Source: Pseudarthrobacter sp. AL07 (GTDB taxonomy: Bacteria > Actinomycetota > Actinomycetes > Actinomycetales > Micrococcaceae). From it: a stretch of 64,000 nucleotides of DNA. Each line of letters begins with the position of its first letter. Position 1 is the stretch's first letter. The position numbers and the translations under genes were made by a program. Shown here one piece after another: positions 43,594 to 52,274 of this stretch. The notes beneath the pieces were generated by a model that was not told the DNA's origin, searched no databases, and saw only the letters and a list, made by a program, of their open reading frames with translations. Location of the stretch: the NCBI RefSeq assembly GCF_029960665.1, contig NZ_JASBRB010000003.1:186001-250000 (forward strand), read 5' to 3'.

Positions 43594-44979
43594 GTGATCA
43601 CTCCGGACAGCAGCCGCTCAGACATGTTCCTCGGCGGCCGTTACCGCGTCCTGGAGCGGATAGGCTCCGGCGCGATGGCCACCGTGTATCGGGCCGTGGA
43701 TGAATTCCTTGGGCGTGACGTAGCTGTCAAAATCATCAGGAAACCAGCCCGCAGCACCAGCGGCGCAGGCGCGGACGACGATGAGGTGAAGATCCTGGCC
43801 CGCATGCATCATCACGGCCTGGTCACCCTTTTGGACGCCGGCGTAGACCGCTCCGTCCCTGGCCGGCCCAGGGTCTACCTGGTGATGGAACTGATCGATG
43901 GACCGGATCTGAAGCAGCGGCTTGGCAGCGGCCCGCTTGGCGCGCGCCACACCGCACAAATAGGGCGTGACCTCGCGGACGCTTTAGCCTATATCCATCG
44001 CAATGATGTCATCCACCGGGACGTCAAACCAGGCAATATCATGATCTTTGACTACCATAATGACGCCGCGAGAATGCGGGCGAAATTGACCGATTTCGGA
44101 ATCGCGCGCATTTCAGAAACACCCAAAGATGCGGACGGTGCGTTTTTGGGGACCGCGGCCTACCTCAGCCCGGAACAGGCACGCGCTGAACCCGTTACTC
44201 CGGCCAGCGATGTTTATTCCCTCGGCCTGGTCCTGCTGGAGTGCCTGGCCGGAAAGGCAGCCTACCCCGGGGACCCACTGCAGAGCGCCGTCGCCCGGCT
44301 GTTCCAGGACCCTCCCATTCCTGCCGACATGGATCAGGACTGGAAGACACTGCTTGCCGCCATGACCGCGGCCGACCCGTTGGACCGACCCGCAGCCCGC
44401 GAAGTGTCCATGTCACTCGCTGAGCGGGTCTCAGCGGGCCGGGGCAAACGCAAGGTGGACCCCTCCATCATTCCCGACGACGAAGCCGACCGCATGGCCG
44501 CGGTGCACCGATACCGGGTCCTGGACACCCTGCCGGACGGCACCTTCGACAGAATAACCGCACTGGCAGCAAGGCTTTTCAACGTCCCGATAGCAATCGT
44601 AAGTATCGTCGATCATGATCGCATCTGGTTCAAGTCCCACCACGGGACCACGGTCGCGCAAGTCGCCCGGGACCCGGGCCTTTGCGCGTCAGCCATCATG
44701 CAGGGCGAGGTCTGGGTTGTGGAGAACGCACCCGAAGACCCACGGACACTCGCCAATCCCCTAGTCGCCGGAGATTTCGGCCTCGGTTTCTACGCCGGCG
44801 CACCGCTGAGGACCCGCGAGGGCTATAACCTAGGAACCCTGTGCATCCTCGACATCGCCCCGCGGACGATGACGCCGGCAGAAACGGCCACCCTGCAGGA
44901 CCTGGCAGCGTTGGTCATGAATGATCTGGAACTGCGCCTCGCCAGCCGAAAATCAGCTCAAACCGTGCTGTCGCCCTAA
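43594..44979 (+). CDS. Ser/Thr protein kinase with C-terminal GAF domain
   Basis: 461 residues. Kinase domain ~10-270: Gly loop 'IGSGAMATVYRAVDEFLGRD', 'VAVKII' (Lys), catalytic 'HRDVKPGNIMI', 'LTDFGIARI' (DFG) and 'GTAAYLSPEQARAEPVTPAS'. Residues ~295-455 are a GAF domain (RYRVLDTLPDGTFDRITALA; FGLGFYAGAPLRTREGYNLG), the type often placed before sensor or cyclase modules. No membrane helix is present, so unlike PknB-type kinases it is cytosolic and its GAF part would be the sensor. GTG start with TAAGGT at 43582-43587, six bases upstream. Confidence 0.9.
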   Translation: MITPDSSRSDMFLGGRYRVLERIGSGAMATVYRAVDEFLGRDVAVKIIRKPARSTSGAGADDDEVKILARMHHHGLVTLLDAGVDRSVPGRPRVYLVMELIDGPDLKQRLGSGPLGARHTAQIGRDLADALAYIHRNDVIHRDVKPGNIMIFDYHNDAARMRAKLTDFGIARISETPKDADGAFLGTAAYLSPEQARAEPVTPASDVYSLGLVLLECLAGKAAYPGDPLQSAVARLFQDPPIPADMDQDWKTLLAAMTAADPLDRPAAREVSMSLAERVSAGRGKRKVDPSIIPDDEADRMAAVHRYRVLDTLPDGTFDRITALAARLFNVPIAIVSIVDHDRIWFKSHHGTTVAQVARDPGLCASAIMQGEVWVVENAPEDPRTLANPLVAGDFGLGFYAGAPLRTREGYNLGTLCILDIAPRTMTPAETATLQDLAALVMNDLELRLASRKSAQTVLSP

Positions 44980-45013
44980 CCCCGGGCAGTGCGAACTATC
45001 GATAGTCGCCAAA

Positions 45014-45045
45014 AAGCCCCCGGAATCCGTGGATTCCGGGGGCTT
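45014..45045. terminator. 15-bp hairpin between the kinase gene and the tRNA genes
   Basis: Arms 45014-45028 (AAGCCCCCGGAATCC) and 45031-45045 pair perfectly with a two-base loop, with an A-run on the left that reads as a T-run on the minus strand. It could end the tRNA-Met transcript and the kinase transcript. Confidence 0.75.
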
Positions 45046-45051
45046 AGCCTG

Positions 45052-45125
45052 TAGCGGTGGGGAGGCTCGATCTCCCGACCTCACGATTATGAGTCGTGCG
45101 CTCTAACCAACTGAGCTACACCGCC
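45052..45125 (-). tRNA. tRNA-Met (CAT)
   Basis: On the minus strand a full cloverleaf reads from GGCGGTGTAGCTCAGTTGGT to the 3' end CACCGCTA. Seven acceptor pairs (first is G-T), D-arm, anticodon stem with loop CTCATAA (anticodon CAT), and T-arm with GATCGAGC. No encoded CCA. Confidence 0.95.
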
Positions 45126-45187
45126 ACGAATGAGAAAAACCTGCGCCAAGCCGGTCAAAAACCGCCTTGACACAGGCCCTCATCCAG

Positions 45188-45259
45188 AGCCCCCCACCGG
45201 AATCGATCCGGTGACCTCGTTCTTACCAAGAACGCGCTCTACCACTGAGCTAGGGGGGC
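45188..45259 (-). tRNA. tRNA-Thr (GGT)
   Basis: Minus strand: starts GCCCCCCTAGCTCAGTGGTA, anticodon stem GTTCT/AGAAC with loop TGGTA region giving anticodon GGT, T-arm CACCGGATCGATTCCGGTG, and acceptor end GGGGGGCT. No encoded CCA. Confidence 0.95.
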
Positions 45260-45440
45260 AACGAGTAAATACTCTACCGGAAGATTTGGCCACCAACAAA
45301 TCGGCTCCAGAACGGTGCGAAAGCGGCCAAAAATGCCGAAAATACGGGCTTCCTGGGGCCTTCGGGCGGACCATGCACGGGCCCGGGGACGGATCCCTGC
45401 GGACATGTGACCAAGCGAACATCAGCGGCAAGGTTAAAGC

Positions 45441-45471
45441 AGAACGGGCCGGCAGGAAGCCGGCCCGTTCT
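45441..45471 (-). terminator. Rho-independent terminator of the DEAD-box helicase gene
   Basis: AGAACGGGCCGGC (45441-45453) pairs perfectly with 45459-45471 around a 5-base loop, 24 bases beyond the helicase stop. The 180 bases between it and tRNA-Thr contain nothing I can identify. Confidence 0.8.
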
Positions 45472-45494
45472 CAGTTCACTTTAGGAAGCAGTGG

Positions 45495-47657
45495 TTACCA
45501 CTTGTTGCGGGGCTTGAAGCCGCCTTCGGTGCGCGGCTTGCGTGCCGCGTCCGTGCCCACGCTGCGCTCGTTGCGGTCGCTGAAGGAGCGGCCGCCACGG
45601 TCAGCGGAGCTACGCTCGCCGTCGGTCTTGCGGAATTCCTTCTTGAACCCGCCGTTGCCCTTGAAGTTGCCGCCACGCTCGCCACCGCCGGAGTAACCGC
45701 CACGGTCGCCGCCGCCACGGTTGCCCTGGTAACCGCCGCGGTCGCCGCCGCCACGGTTGCCCTGGTAGCCGCCACGCTCGCCGTCGCCGGAGGGCTTGCG
45801 GCCGTTGTCCAGCTCGAGGTGGATCAGCTCGCCGCCGATCCGGGTGCGGGACAGCGCCTTCAGCTGGTCGGCGCTAAGGTCCGCCGGGAGCTCCACGAGG
45901 GAGTGGTCGGCGCGAATGTCGATGCCGCCGATGTTGGCCGAGGAGATGCCGCCTTCGTTGGCAATGGCGCCCACGATGGAGCCCGGCATAACGCGCTGGC
46001 GGCGTCCGACGGCGATCCGGTAGGTGGCATTGCCTTCGGTGAGCGTACGGGTGGGGCCACGTGAGCCGAAGCCGTCCTTGGAGCGCTCGCGCTTCTGGAA
46101 ATCGGGAGCTGCGGCCAGTTCCTTGACGAGCAGCGGCTGACCGCCCTGGGCCATCACGGCCAGTGCAGCAGCGATCTCCGAGGCCGGCACGTTGTGCTCT
46201 TCCTCGTAGGAGGAGATGAGGTCGCGGAACGCGGCAACGTCCTCGGACTCGAGGGTCTCCGTGATGCGCTCGGCGAACTTGCCCAGGCGCAGCGTGTTGA
46301 CGGTCTCGGCCGTGGGCAGGTGCATCTGCTCCACCGGCTGGCGGGTTGCCTTCTCGATGGAACGCAGCAGGTACTTCTCGCGCGGCGTCATGAACAGGAT
46401 GGCGTCGCCGGAACGGCCTGCACGGCCGGTGCGGCCGATGCGGTGGACGTAGGACTCGGTGTCGTGTGGGATGTCGTAGTTGACCACGTGGCTGATGCGC
46501 TCAACGTCAAGGCCACGGGCGGCGACGTCGGTGGCCACCAGGATATCGATGCGGCCTTCCTTCAGCGCCTCGACAGTGCGTTCGCGCTGCTGCTGCGGGA
46601 TGTCGCCGTTGATGGCGGCAGCCTGGAAGCCGCGGGCCTTCAGCTTGTCAGCCAGGTCCTCGGTAGCCATCTTGGTGCGCACGAAGGCGATAACGCCGTC
46701 GAACTCTTCAACCTCGAGGATGCGCGTCAGGGCGTCAAGCTTGTGCGGGCCCATAACCTGCAGGTACCGCTGGCGGGTGTTGGCGCCGGTGGTGGTCTTG
46801 GACTTGACCGAGATCTCGGCCGGGTTGTTCAGGTACTGCTTGGACATCCGGCGGATCTGGCTCGGCATGGTGGCCGAGAACAGTGCAACCTGGCGGTCCG
46901 ACGGGGTCTGCTGGAAGATCTGTTCCACGTCTTCAGCGAAGCCCATGCGCAGCATTTCGTCAGCCTCGTCCAGCACCAGGTACTGGAGCTCGGACAGGTC
47001 TAGGGAGCCCTTGGAGATGTGGTCGATCACACGGCCCGGAGTACCGACAACAACCTGGGCACCGCGGCGCAGGCCGGCGAGCTGGGGGCCGTAAGCGGAG
47101 CCGCCGTAGACGGGGAGGACGGTGAAGTCATCGATGTGCTTGGCGTACGAGGTGAAGGCCTCGGCGACCTGAAGCGCGAGCTCGCGGGTCGGAGCCAGGA
47201 CCAGGGCCTGCGTCTTGCGTGACGGGCCGTGGAGGTCGTGGAGCTCAGCCAGGCGGGACAGCGCCGGTACTGCGAATGCTGCAGTCTTACCGGTGCCGGT
47301 CTGGGCGAGGCCCACAACGTCGCGGCCTTCAAGCAGCAGCGGGATGGTTGCTGCCTGGATGGGGGAAGGCTTTTCGTAGCCGACATCCTGCAGCGCAGCG
47401 AGGACGCGGGCATCGATGCCAAGATCGGCGAACTTGACGCCCTCTTCTTCGGCTTCCTCAGCCTTGGCGGGTGCCTCTTCGGTCTTAGCTTCTTCAGCCT
47501 TGGCTACGGGAGCTTCTTCAACCTTGGCGGGAGCGGCGGGGGCTTCAACTTCGGTGGCGGCGGGCTCTGCTGCGGGGGCAACGGCCTCGGTGAATTCGAC
47601 AGCAACGGTTTCGGCAGTTACTGCTTCAGCGGTGGCGTCATTTTGATTTTCGGGCAT
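45495..47657 (-). CDS. deaD: DEAD-box RNA helicase with Gly/Arg-rich tail
   Basis: 720 residues. The N-terminal ~75 residues are an acidic Ala/Glu/Val-rich region. Q motif region 'VKFADLGIDARVLAALQDVG', motif I 'AQTGTGKT', motif II 'VLDEADEML', motif III 'SAT', motif VI 'HRIGRTGRAG'. A DbpA/CsdA-type RNA-binding domain follows (GGISSANIGGIDIRADHSLV), then an RGG tail with YQGNRGGGDRGG repeats. Unwinds RNA in ribosome assembly or cold adaptation. The long upstream gap may hold a cold-responsive leader. Confidence 0.93.
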   Translation of the reverse strand: MPENQNDATAEAVTAETVAVEFTEAVAPAAEPAATEVEAPAAPAKVEEAPVAKAEEAKTEEAPAKAEEAEEEGVKFADLGIDARVLAALQDVGYEKPSPIQAATIPLLLEGRDVVGLAQTGTGKTAAFAVPALSRLAELHDLHGPSRKTQALVLAPTRELALQVAEAFTSYAKHIDDFTVLPVYGGSAYGPQLAGLRRGAQVVVGTPGRVIDHISKGSLDLSELQYLVLDEADEMLRMGFAEDVEQIFQQTPSDRQVALFSATMPSQIRRMSKQYLNNPAEISVKSKTTTGANTRQRYLQVMGPHKLDALTRILEVEEFDGVIAFVRTKMATEDLADKLKARGFQAAAINGDIPQQQRERTVEALKEGRIDILVATDVAARGLDVERISHVVNYDIPHDTESYVHRIGRTGRAGRSGDAILFMTPREKYLLRSIEKATRQPVEQMHLPTAETVNTLRLGKFAERITETLESEDVAAFRDLISSYEEEHNVPASEIAAALAVMAQGGQPLLVKELAAAPDFQKRERSKDGFGSRGPTRTLTEGNATYRIAVGRRQRVMPGSIVGAIANEGGISSANIGGIDIRADHSLVELPADLSADQLKALSRTRIGGELIHLELDNGRKPSGDGERGGYQGNRGGGDRGGYQGNRGGGDRGGYSGGGERGGNFKGNGGFKKEFRKTDGERSSADRGGRSFSDRNERSVGTDAARKPRTEGGFKPRNKW
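45703..45774. repeat. Two 36-bp direct repeats in the helicase RGG tail
   Basis: 45703-45738 and 45739-45774 are near-identical and in frame, each encoding GGYQGNRGGGDR. Copy-number change would alter only the tail length. Confidence 0.85.
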
Positions 47658-48063
47658 AGGGAAATTTCCTCATCCATAGGGGGCCAGGCGGCACAACCCG
47701 AGGTGAGCGGAGCCGCAGTACGTGTGCCGTGGGTGCCGGGCATACATTGACCGGCCGGTCACTTAGAAGTCCGGCGCTTTCGCAATCCCGTGGCAGGACT
47801 TCCCGCTGCATCTCTTGGCTGCTATCCCAGCAGTCTGTACAGCGTTTTCTTTAGCCGGCTCTCCCTATGAAAATGCCCGCATCACAATAGCGGGCCCCAA
47901 CACTTGCCAGTCCTGCCTCAAAAATTGGGCAGGAATAAGGGATTTCCGGAGTGGGGGATGTTTCAAGTGTAAGGTACAGATCCGCTTTGCGGCTAATTGA
48001 ACGTACGACGGCGGCGGTGAGCTTGCGCACACGGCTCCCCTTCGTGGCATTTCAGCCAGTGGG
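47658..48063. promoter_or_regulatory. 406-base region upstream of the helicase gene
   Basis: No gene is seen. It holds two hairpins: GCCCGC 47875-47880 with 47890-47895, and a 7-bp stem TCCTGCC 47911-47917 with 47928-47934. As both flanking genes read leftward, it contains the MOSC gene's 3' end and the helicase promoter, probably with a long 5' UTR. CCCTATGG-type sequence directly precedes the ATG; no strong ribosome site. Confidence 0.4.
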
Positions 48064-48717
48064 CTACCGGGCCAACTGCCGCTGCAGCCGGGCAAACTCC
48101 TCCTGGTATTCGGGCTGCAGCCGGATCTCGCCGTCGGCGTCGGCGTCCCGCAACGCCTCCATCGACTCAAGGTCCGGTTCGTTGAACCATTTTCCGACGG
48201 TGATGCCGTGCCTTGGGACAAAAAGTCGGTGGATGTGGTCCCCTGCCCGGAAGGTGCCGGTACGGACCACACGGAGGTACGCGCCCACCAGGCCCGCTTC
48301 GGTAAAGCGCTTTACCCACTGCGGCTCTCCCATGCTGCGCTGGAAGGTGGCGCAGGGTGTGCGCGGGGAGGTGACCTCCACTTCGACGTCGAGACCGATC
48401 TTCCAGCGTTCCCCGATGACCGCGCCGGTGGTTTCGATTCCGGCTACGCGCAGGTTCTCACCGAAGATCCCCGGCGGAAGGTCGCGCTGAAGCTGGTTCA
48501 TCCAGTAGTCGGCGTCCTTCTGGGAGTACGCGTAGAGGGCCTGGTCTTCACCGCCGTGGTGGACACGGCTCGCCTGGATATCACCATGGAGCCCCAGTTT
48601 GTGGACCTTGACAGGCCCTTCAACCGGCCGCTTGTCGATGGCCGTGACACCCACGCTCCCCTCGTCGGGCAGGAGCTGATGGACGCGGCAGACGGCAAGC
48701 ACAGATGCGGTTTCCAT
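48064..48717 (-). CDS. MOSC domain protein
   Basis: 217 residues from ATG 48717, chosen because TACACT lies exactly six bases upstream on the minus strand, which puts the upstream ATG 48738 outside the transcript. MOSC features: 'KVHKLGLHGDIQASRVHHGG', 'DQALYAYSQKDADYW', 'PGIFGENLRVAG' and 'VTSPRTPCATFQRSMG' with the conserved Cys. The family carries sulfur for molybdenum cofactor or acts in N-hydroxylated compound reduction (YiiM-like). The partner reductase is not nearby. Confidence 0.88.
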   Translation of the reverse strand: METASVLAVCRVHQLLPDEGSVGVTAIDKRPVEGPVKVHKLGLHGDIQASRVHHGGEDQALYAYSQKDADYWMNQLQRDLPPGIFGENLRVAGIETTGAVIGERWKIGLDVEVEVTSPRTPCATFQRSMGEPQWVKRFTEAGLVGAYLRVVRTGTFRAGDHIHRLFVPRHGITVGKWFNEPDLESMEALRDADADGEIRLQPEYQEEFARLQRQLAR

Positions 48718-48899
48718 GGCTCCAGTGTAGGTTCCCATGCGGACATTGAGCCCGGTCGGCAGTGTGGGGACTTCTCCCCCGGTTTCCGGCTGGCGCAGAC
48801 GCTCGCAGCCAGCCAGGGCAGCGGCTAGGCTGAACTCAGGATTGAGCTTCCGGCGCACAGCTGCGCCCACATTCAGCATGGACTACCAGGGGGGACGTC

Positions 48900-49493
48900 A
48901 TGGACCCGGAAATGGGCCAAGGCAACGGTCCGGACAGAGACCAGCCCAAAGACCAGGGCGCCGGTCAAGGCAAGGATCACGGCGTGCCGAAGCCGCCGCC
49001 CTGGCAGGTTCCCAAGCCGGAACTGCGCCCTGAACTCCTGAACGAACCCATTCCCACGGTTGATCCCTTCGCCCGTGACCGCGAGCGTCAGACCCATGAT
49101 GCGGCCGCGCACAAAAAGCGTTCCCAGCGGCGGACCGTCGTGGTGGGGTTGGGAGTCACGGCCCTCCTTGCCGGCACCATCACCGCTGTTGTGGCCAGCA
49201 ACCAGGATGAGGCCGACTACGCCCAGGTCTGCTTCAACGACGAAACCGGCGAGCGCGTGGAAGATACTCAGTGCAACAGCTCCGCCGGCCGCAGTGGCGC
49301 ACTCTACGCATGGTACTTCTACTCCCGCGGCGCCAGCGTTCCCGGCGTAGGCCAGAACCGGTCCTCGTACCCGAGCTACACCAGCACCATCCCCAGCGGC
49401 GCCAAGGCTTCCACCGGGTACAGCACCAAGGGCGGAACAGTCAGCAGGGGCGGCTTTGGCAGCAGCTCCAAAGGCGGAAGCACGGGGGGCTAG
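48900..49493 (+). CDS. Membrane-anchored protein with Cys pair and Ser/Gly-rich C-terminus (YgiB-like position)
   Basis: 197 residues: a hydrophilic Pro/Gln-rich N-terminus (~80 residues), one membrane helix (TVVVGLGVTALLAGTITAVV), then an outside domain with 'YAQVCFNDETGERVEDTQCN' and a Gly/Ser/Tyr-rich end (GGFGSSSKGGSTGG). The short Cys-containing core recalls DUF1190 (YgiB) proteins, which in enterobacteria precede a glutathionylspermidine-synthase-like gene just as here. That assignment is tentative. The ligase gene starts three bases after its stop. Confidence 0.65.
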   Translation: MDPEMGQGNGPDRDQPKDQGAGQGKDHGVPKPPPWQVPKPELRPELLNEPIPTVDPFARDRERQTHDAAAHKKRSQRRTVVVGLGVTALLAGTITAVVASNQDEADYAQVCFNDETGERVEDTQCNSSAGRSGALYAWYFYSRGASVPGVGQNRSSYPSYTSTIPSGAKASTGYSTKGGTVSRGGFGSSSKGGSTGG

Positions 49494-49495
49494 GT

Positions 49496-50707
49496 GTGAA
49501 GCGGTTGTTATCGGAGCCCAGGCCTGACTGGAAGCAGAAGATCGAAGAGCAGGGCCTGGTCTTCTCCACCACCACCATGCCGGACGGTAAGAAGATTGAA
49601 TACTGGAACGAGGCTGCCTACTACGAATTCACCATGGACGAGGTGGAGACGCTGGAGGTCACAGCCGAGGACACGCACAGGATGTGCCTGGAGGCGGCCA
49701 GGTTCCTGGCCACCGGTGCCATGGGGAACATCGGCATCGGCCCGCAGGCACTGGAGCTCGCGGCTGAGTCTTTGCAGGCCGCTGACTTGGATATCTACGG
49801 CCGCTTCGACTTTATCTATGACGGCCAGGGCGGACCGGCCAAGATGCTGGAGTACAACGCCGACACCCCCACGGGCCTGATCGAAGCCGCCGTGGCGCAA
49901 TGGTTCTGGCTGCAGGACGTGTTCCCCGACAAGGACCAGTGGAACGGCATCCACGAAGCCCTGATCCGGCAGTGGAAGAAAATGCAGTACCGCACCGGCA
50001 TGAGCACGCTGCACATTGCCCATTCGGAGGCTGAGGAGTCCGGCGAGGACTGGATGACGGCCGGATACATGCGGGACGTGGCCAGCCAGGCGGGCTGGAC
50101 CACCATCGGCATCAACATGTCCGATATCGGCTGGGATCCCAACCTGAACCGCTTTGTGGACCTGGACAACTTCATGATCAGCACCATGTTCAAGCTGTAC
50201 CCGTGGGAGCTGATGATGAAGGAGCCGTTCGGGCACCGGCTGCTGCAGCGCGCACACAATCCCCGCTGGGTGGAGCCTGCGTGGAAGATGCTGCTCTCCA
50301 ACAAGGCCTTGCTGGCCGCGCTGTGGCACCTGTACCCGGACCACCCCAACCTGTTGCCCGCCTACCTCAACGAACCCGGACCCCTGAAGGACTGGGTGGC
50401 CAAGCCGCTGCACGGGCGCGAAGGCGACAACATCAAAATCCACGCCCCGGGCATCAGCCTGGAGCAGCCCGGCGGGTACGGCCGTGAGGGCTGGTGCTAC
50501 CAGCAGTTCCACCCGCTGCCCGACTTCGACGGCAACCACCCCGTCCTGGGCCTCTGGGTGGTGGACGGCGAGTCCGTGGGCTGCGGGATCCGCGAATCGG
50601 ACGGCCCCATCACCGACTACTTCTGCCGTTTTGTGCCCAACACCATTGACGCCCCGGCGCCGCTTTCAGCGCAGGCCCACTCCAGCAAAGCAGGTATTGC
50701 ACTATGA
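49496..50707 (+). CDS. Glutathionylspermidine-synthase-like ATP-grasp ligase (YgiC/YjfC family)
   Basis: 403 residues from GTG 49496. 'YWNEAAYYEFTMDEVETLEV', 'YGRFDFIYDGQGGPAKMLEY' and 'EYNADTPTGLIEAAVAQWFW' (ATP-grasp active site) with the C-terminal 'PLHGREGDNIKIHAPG' and 'PVLGLWVVDGESVGCGIRES' fit the synthetase domain of GspS. The amidase domain is absent. Micrococcaceae use mycothiol, so the real acid and amine substrates are unlikely to be glutathione and spermidine. It lies between a membrane protein and an amino-acid/polyamine permease gene. Confidence 0.88.
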   Translation: MKRLLSEPRPDWKQKIEEQGLVFSTTTMPDGKKIEYWNEAAYYEFTMDEVETLEVTAEDTHRMCLEAARFLATGAMGNIGIGPQALELAAESLQAADLDIYGRFDFIYDGQGGPAKMLEYNADTPTGLIEAAVAQWFWLQDVFPDKDQWNGIHEALIRQWKKMQYRTGMSTLHIAHSEAEESGEDWMTAGYMRDVASQAGWTTIGINMSDIGWDPNLNRFVDLDNFMISTMFKLYPWELMMKEPFGHRLLQRAHNPRWVEPAWKMLLSNKALLAALWHLYPDHPNLLPAYLNEPGPLKDWVAKPLHGREGDNIKIHAPGISLEQPGGYGREGWCYQQFHPLPDFDGNHPVLGLWVVDGESVGCGIRESDGPITDYFCRFVPNTIDAPAPLSAQAHSSKAGIAL

Positions 50708-50738
50708 GCCCCCTGAACTTCCCGAGCCCGGTGACCGT

Positions 50739-52265
50739 ATGAGTGCGGAGACGACGACGGCGGGCGGCGCTTCCGGCGGACCCTCCGGCGGTGCCGTCCC
50801 CGCCAAGGGGCTCCACGCGGGAATCCTGGACCTCGGCGACTCGGTCATGCTGGGCCTCGCGTCCACGGCGCCCGTGTATTCGCTGGCCGCCACGCTGGGC
50901 CTGATCGTCGCCGTGAACGGAACCTACACTCCCCTGATCCTGGTCCTCGGGTTCATCCCTGTCCTGTTCATCGCCTACGCCTTCCGGGAGCTGAACAGCG
51001 CCATGCCGGATTGCGGCACCACGTTCACCTGGTCCCGCCGGGCGTTCGGTCCCTGGGCGGGCTGGCTGGGCGGCTGGGGTGTTGCCCTGGCCGGCATCGT
51101 GGTCCTGGCCAACCTGGCGCAGGTGGCAGGCCAGTACCTGTGGCTGCTGATCGGCGACGGCTCACTGGCCGAAAACAACGTGGTGGTCACGGCCACCGGT
51201 GTGCTGTTCATCGTCTTCATGACCCTGGTGAACTACCGGGGCATCCGGCTGGGTGAGCACGTCCAGCGGGTCCTGACGTACGTGCAGTACGTCTCGCTGG
51301 GCATCTTCGCGCTGGCCATCATTGTGCGGATCGCGGGCGGTGCGCCCGAGGGCCAGGCCTTCGACGTCGAGTGGTTCAACCCAGCCGGCGCCTTCGCGGA
51401 CCCGTTCGCCGTGGTGCACGGGGCGCTCCTTGCCCTGTTCATCTATTGGGGCTGGGATACCTGCCTGGCCGTGAACGAGGAAACCGAAAACCCGACCACG
51501 ACGCCGGGGCGCGGCGCCGTCATTTCAGCTTTTGTCCTGGTGGCCATCTACGTCTCGGTAGCCCTCCTTGTGATGATGTACGCCACCGTGGGTACCGAGG
51601 GCATTGGCCTGGGCAACGAAGCGAACCAGGCCGACGTCTTCCTGGCCATGAAGGACGTGGTTTTGGGTCCGTGGGGCTGGCTGATTGTGGTGGCCGTGCT
51701 GGCTTCGGTCCTGTCTTCCACGCAGACCACCATCCTGCCCACGGCCCGCGGCACCCTGTCGATGGGTGTTCACGGCGCGCTGCCGCCGAAGTTCGGCGAA
51801 GTCCATACCCGCAACCAGACCCCCGGATTCTCCACCCAGGTCATGGGCGCAGCGGCCGTGGCGTATTACGTAGCCATGAGCTTCCTCAGCGAAAACCTGC
51901 TCTCCGATTCCATCAGCGCCATCAGCCTGTTCATCGCGTTCTACTATGCACTGACCGGCTTCGCGTGCTTCTGGTATTTCCGCGGCACGCTGCGGGAATC
52001 GGCCCGCAATCTCTGGTTCCGGGGCATCTTTCCGCTGCTCGGTGCACTGATTCTCACCGCGGCGTTTTTCATTTCCGCCGTCCAGATGTGGGATCCGGCC
52101 TACGGTGACACCCAGATCTTCGGCGTCGGCGGGGCGTTTATCAGCGGCGTGGTGCTCCTGGCCCTGGGCGTTGTCCTGGCCGTTGTCTGCCGGCTCCTGC
52201 CGTCAACGCGGGAGTACTTCACCGGGAAGCCGACGGCGGCGTCCGCCAGCTCGACGTCGGCCTAA
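50739..52265 (+). CDS. APC-family amino acid/polyamine permease
   Basis: 508 residues from ATG 50739. Twelve helices expected; the N-terminal 'LDLGDSVMLGLASTAPVYSL' is the discontinuous first helix of APC permeases, then 'MPDCGTTFTWSRRAFGPWAG' and 'TILPTARGTLSMGVHGALPP'. The substrate could be the amine used by the adjoining ligase, which is an inference. A 12-codon frame (50704-50742) links the ligase stop to this start through ATGA overlaps on both sides. Confidence 0.88.
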   Translation: MSAETTTAGGASGGPSGGAVPAKGLHAGILDLGDSVMLGLASTAPVYSLAATLGLIVAVNGTYTPLILVLGFIPVLFIAYAFRELNSAMPDCGTTFTWSRRAFGPWAGWLGGWGVALAGIVVLANLAQVAGQYLWLLIGDGSLAENNVVVTATGVLFIVFMTLVNYRGIRLGEHVQRVLTYVQYVSLGIFALAIIVRIAGGAPEGQAFDVEWFNPAGAFADPFAVVHGALLALFIYWGWDTCLAVNEETENPTTTPGRGAVISAFVLVAIYVSVALLVMMYATVGTEGIGLGNEANQADVFLAMKDVVLGPWGWLIVVAVLASVLSSTQTTILPTARGTLSMGVHGALPPKFGEVHTRNQTPGFSTQVMGAAAVAYYVAMSFLSENLLSDSISAISLFIAFYYALTGFACFWYFRGTLRESARNLWFRGIFPLLGALILTAAFFISAVQMWDPAYGDTQIFGVGGAFISGVVLLALGVVLAVVCRLLPSTREYFTGKPTAASASSTSA

Positions 52266-52274
52266 GATACTCAG

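Noticed and set aside
45703..45774. CRISPR-like repeats
   Set aside because: The repeats are contiguous, in frame and encode the Gly/Arg-rich helicase tail; there are no spacers.
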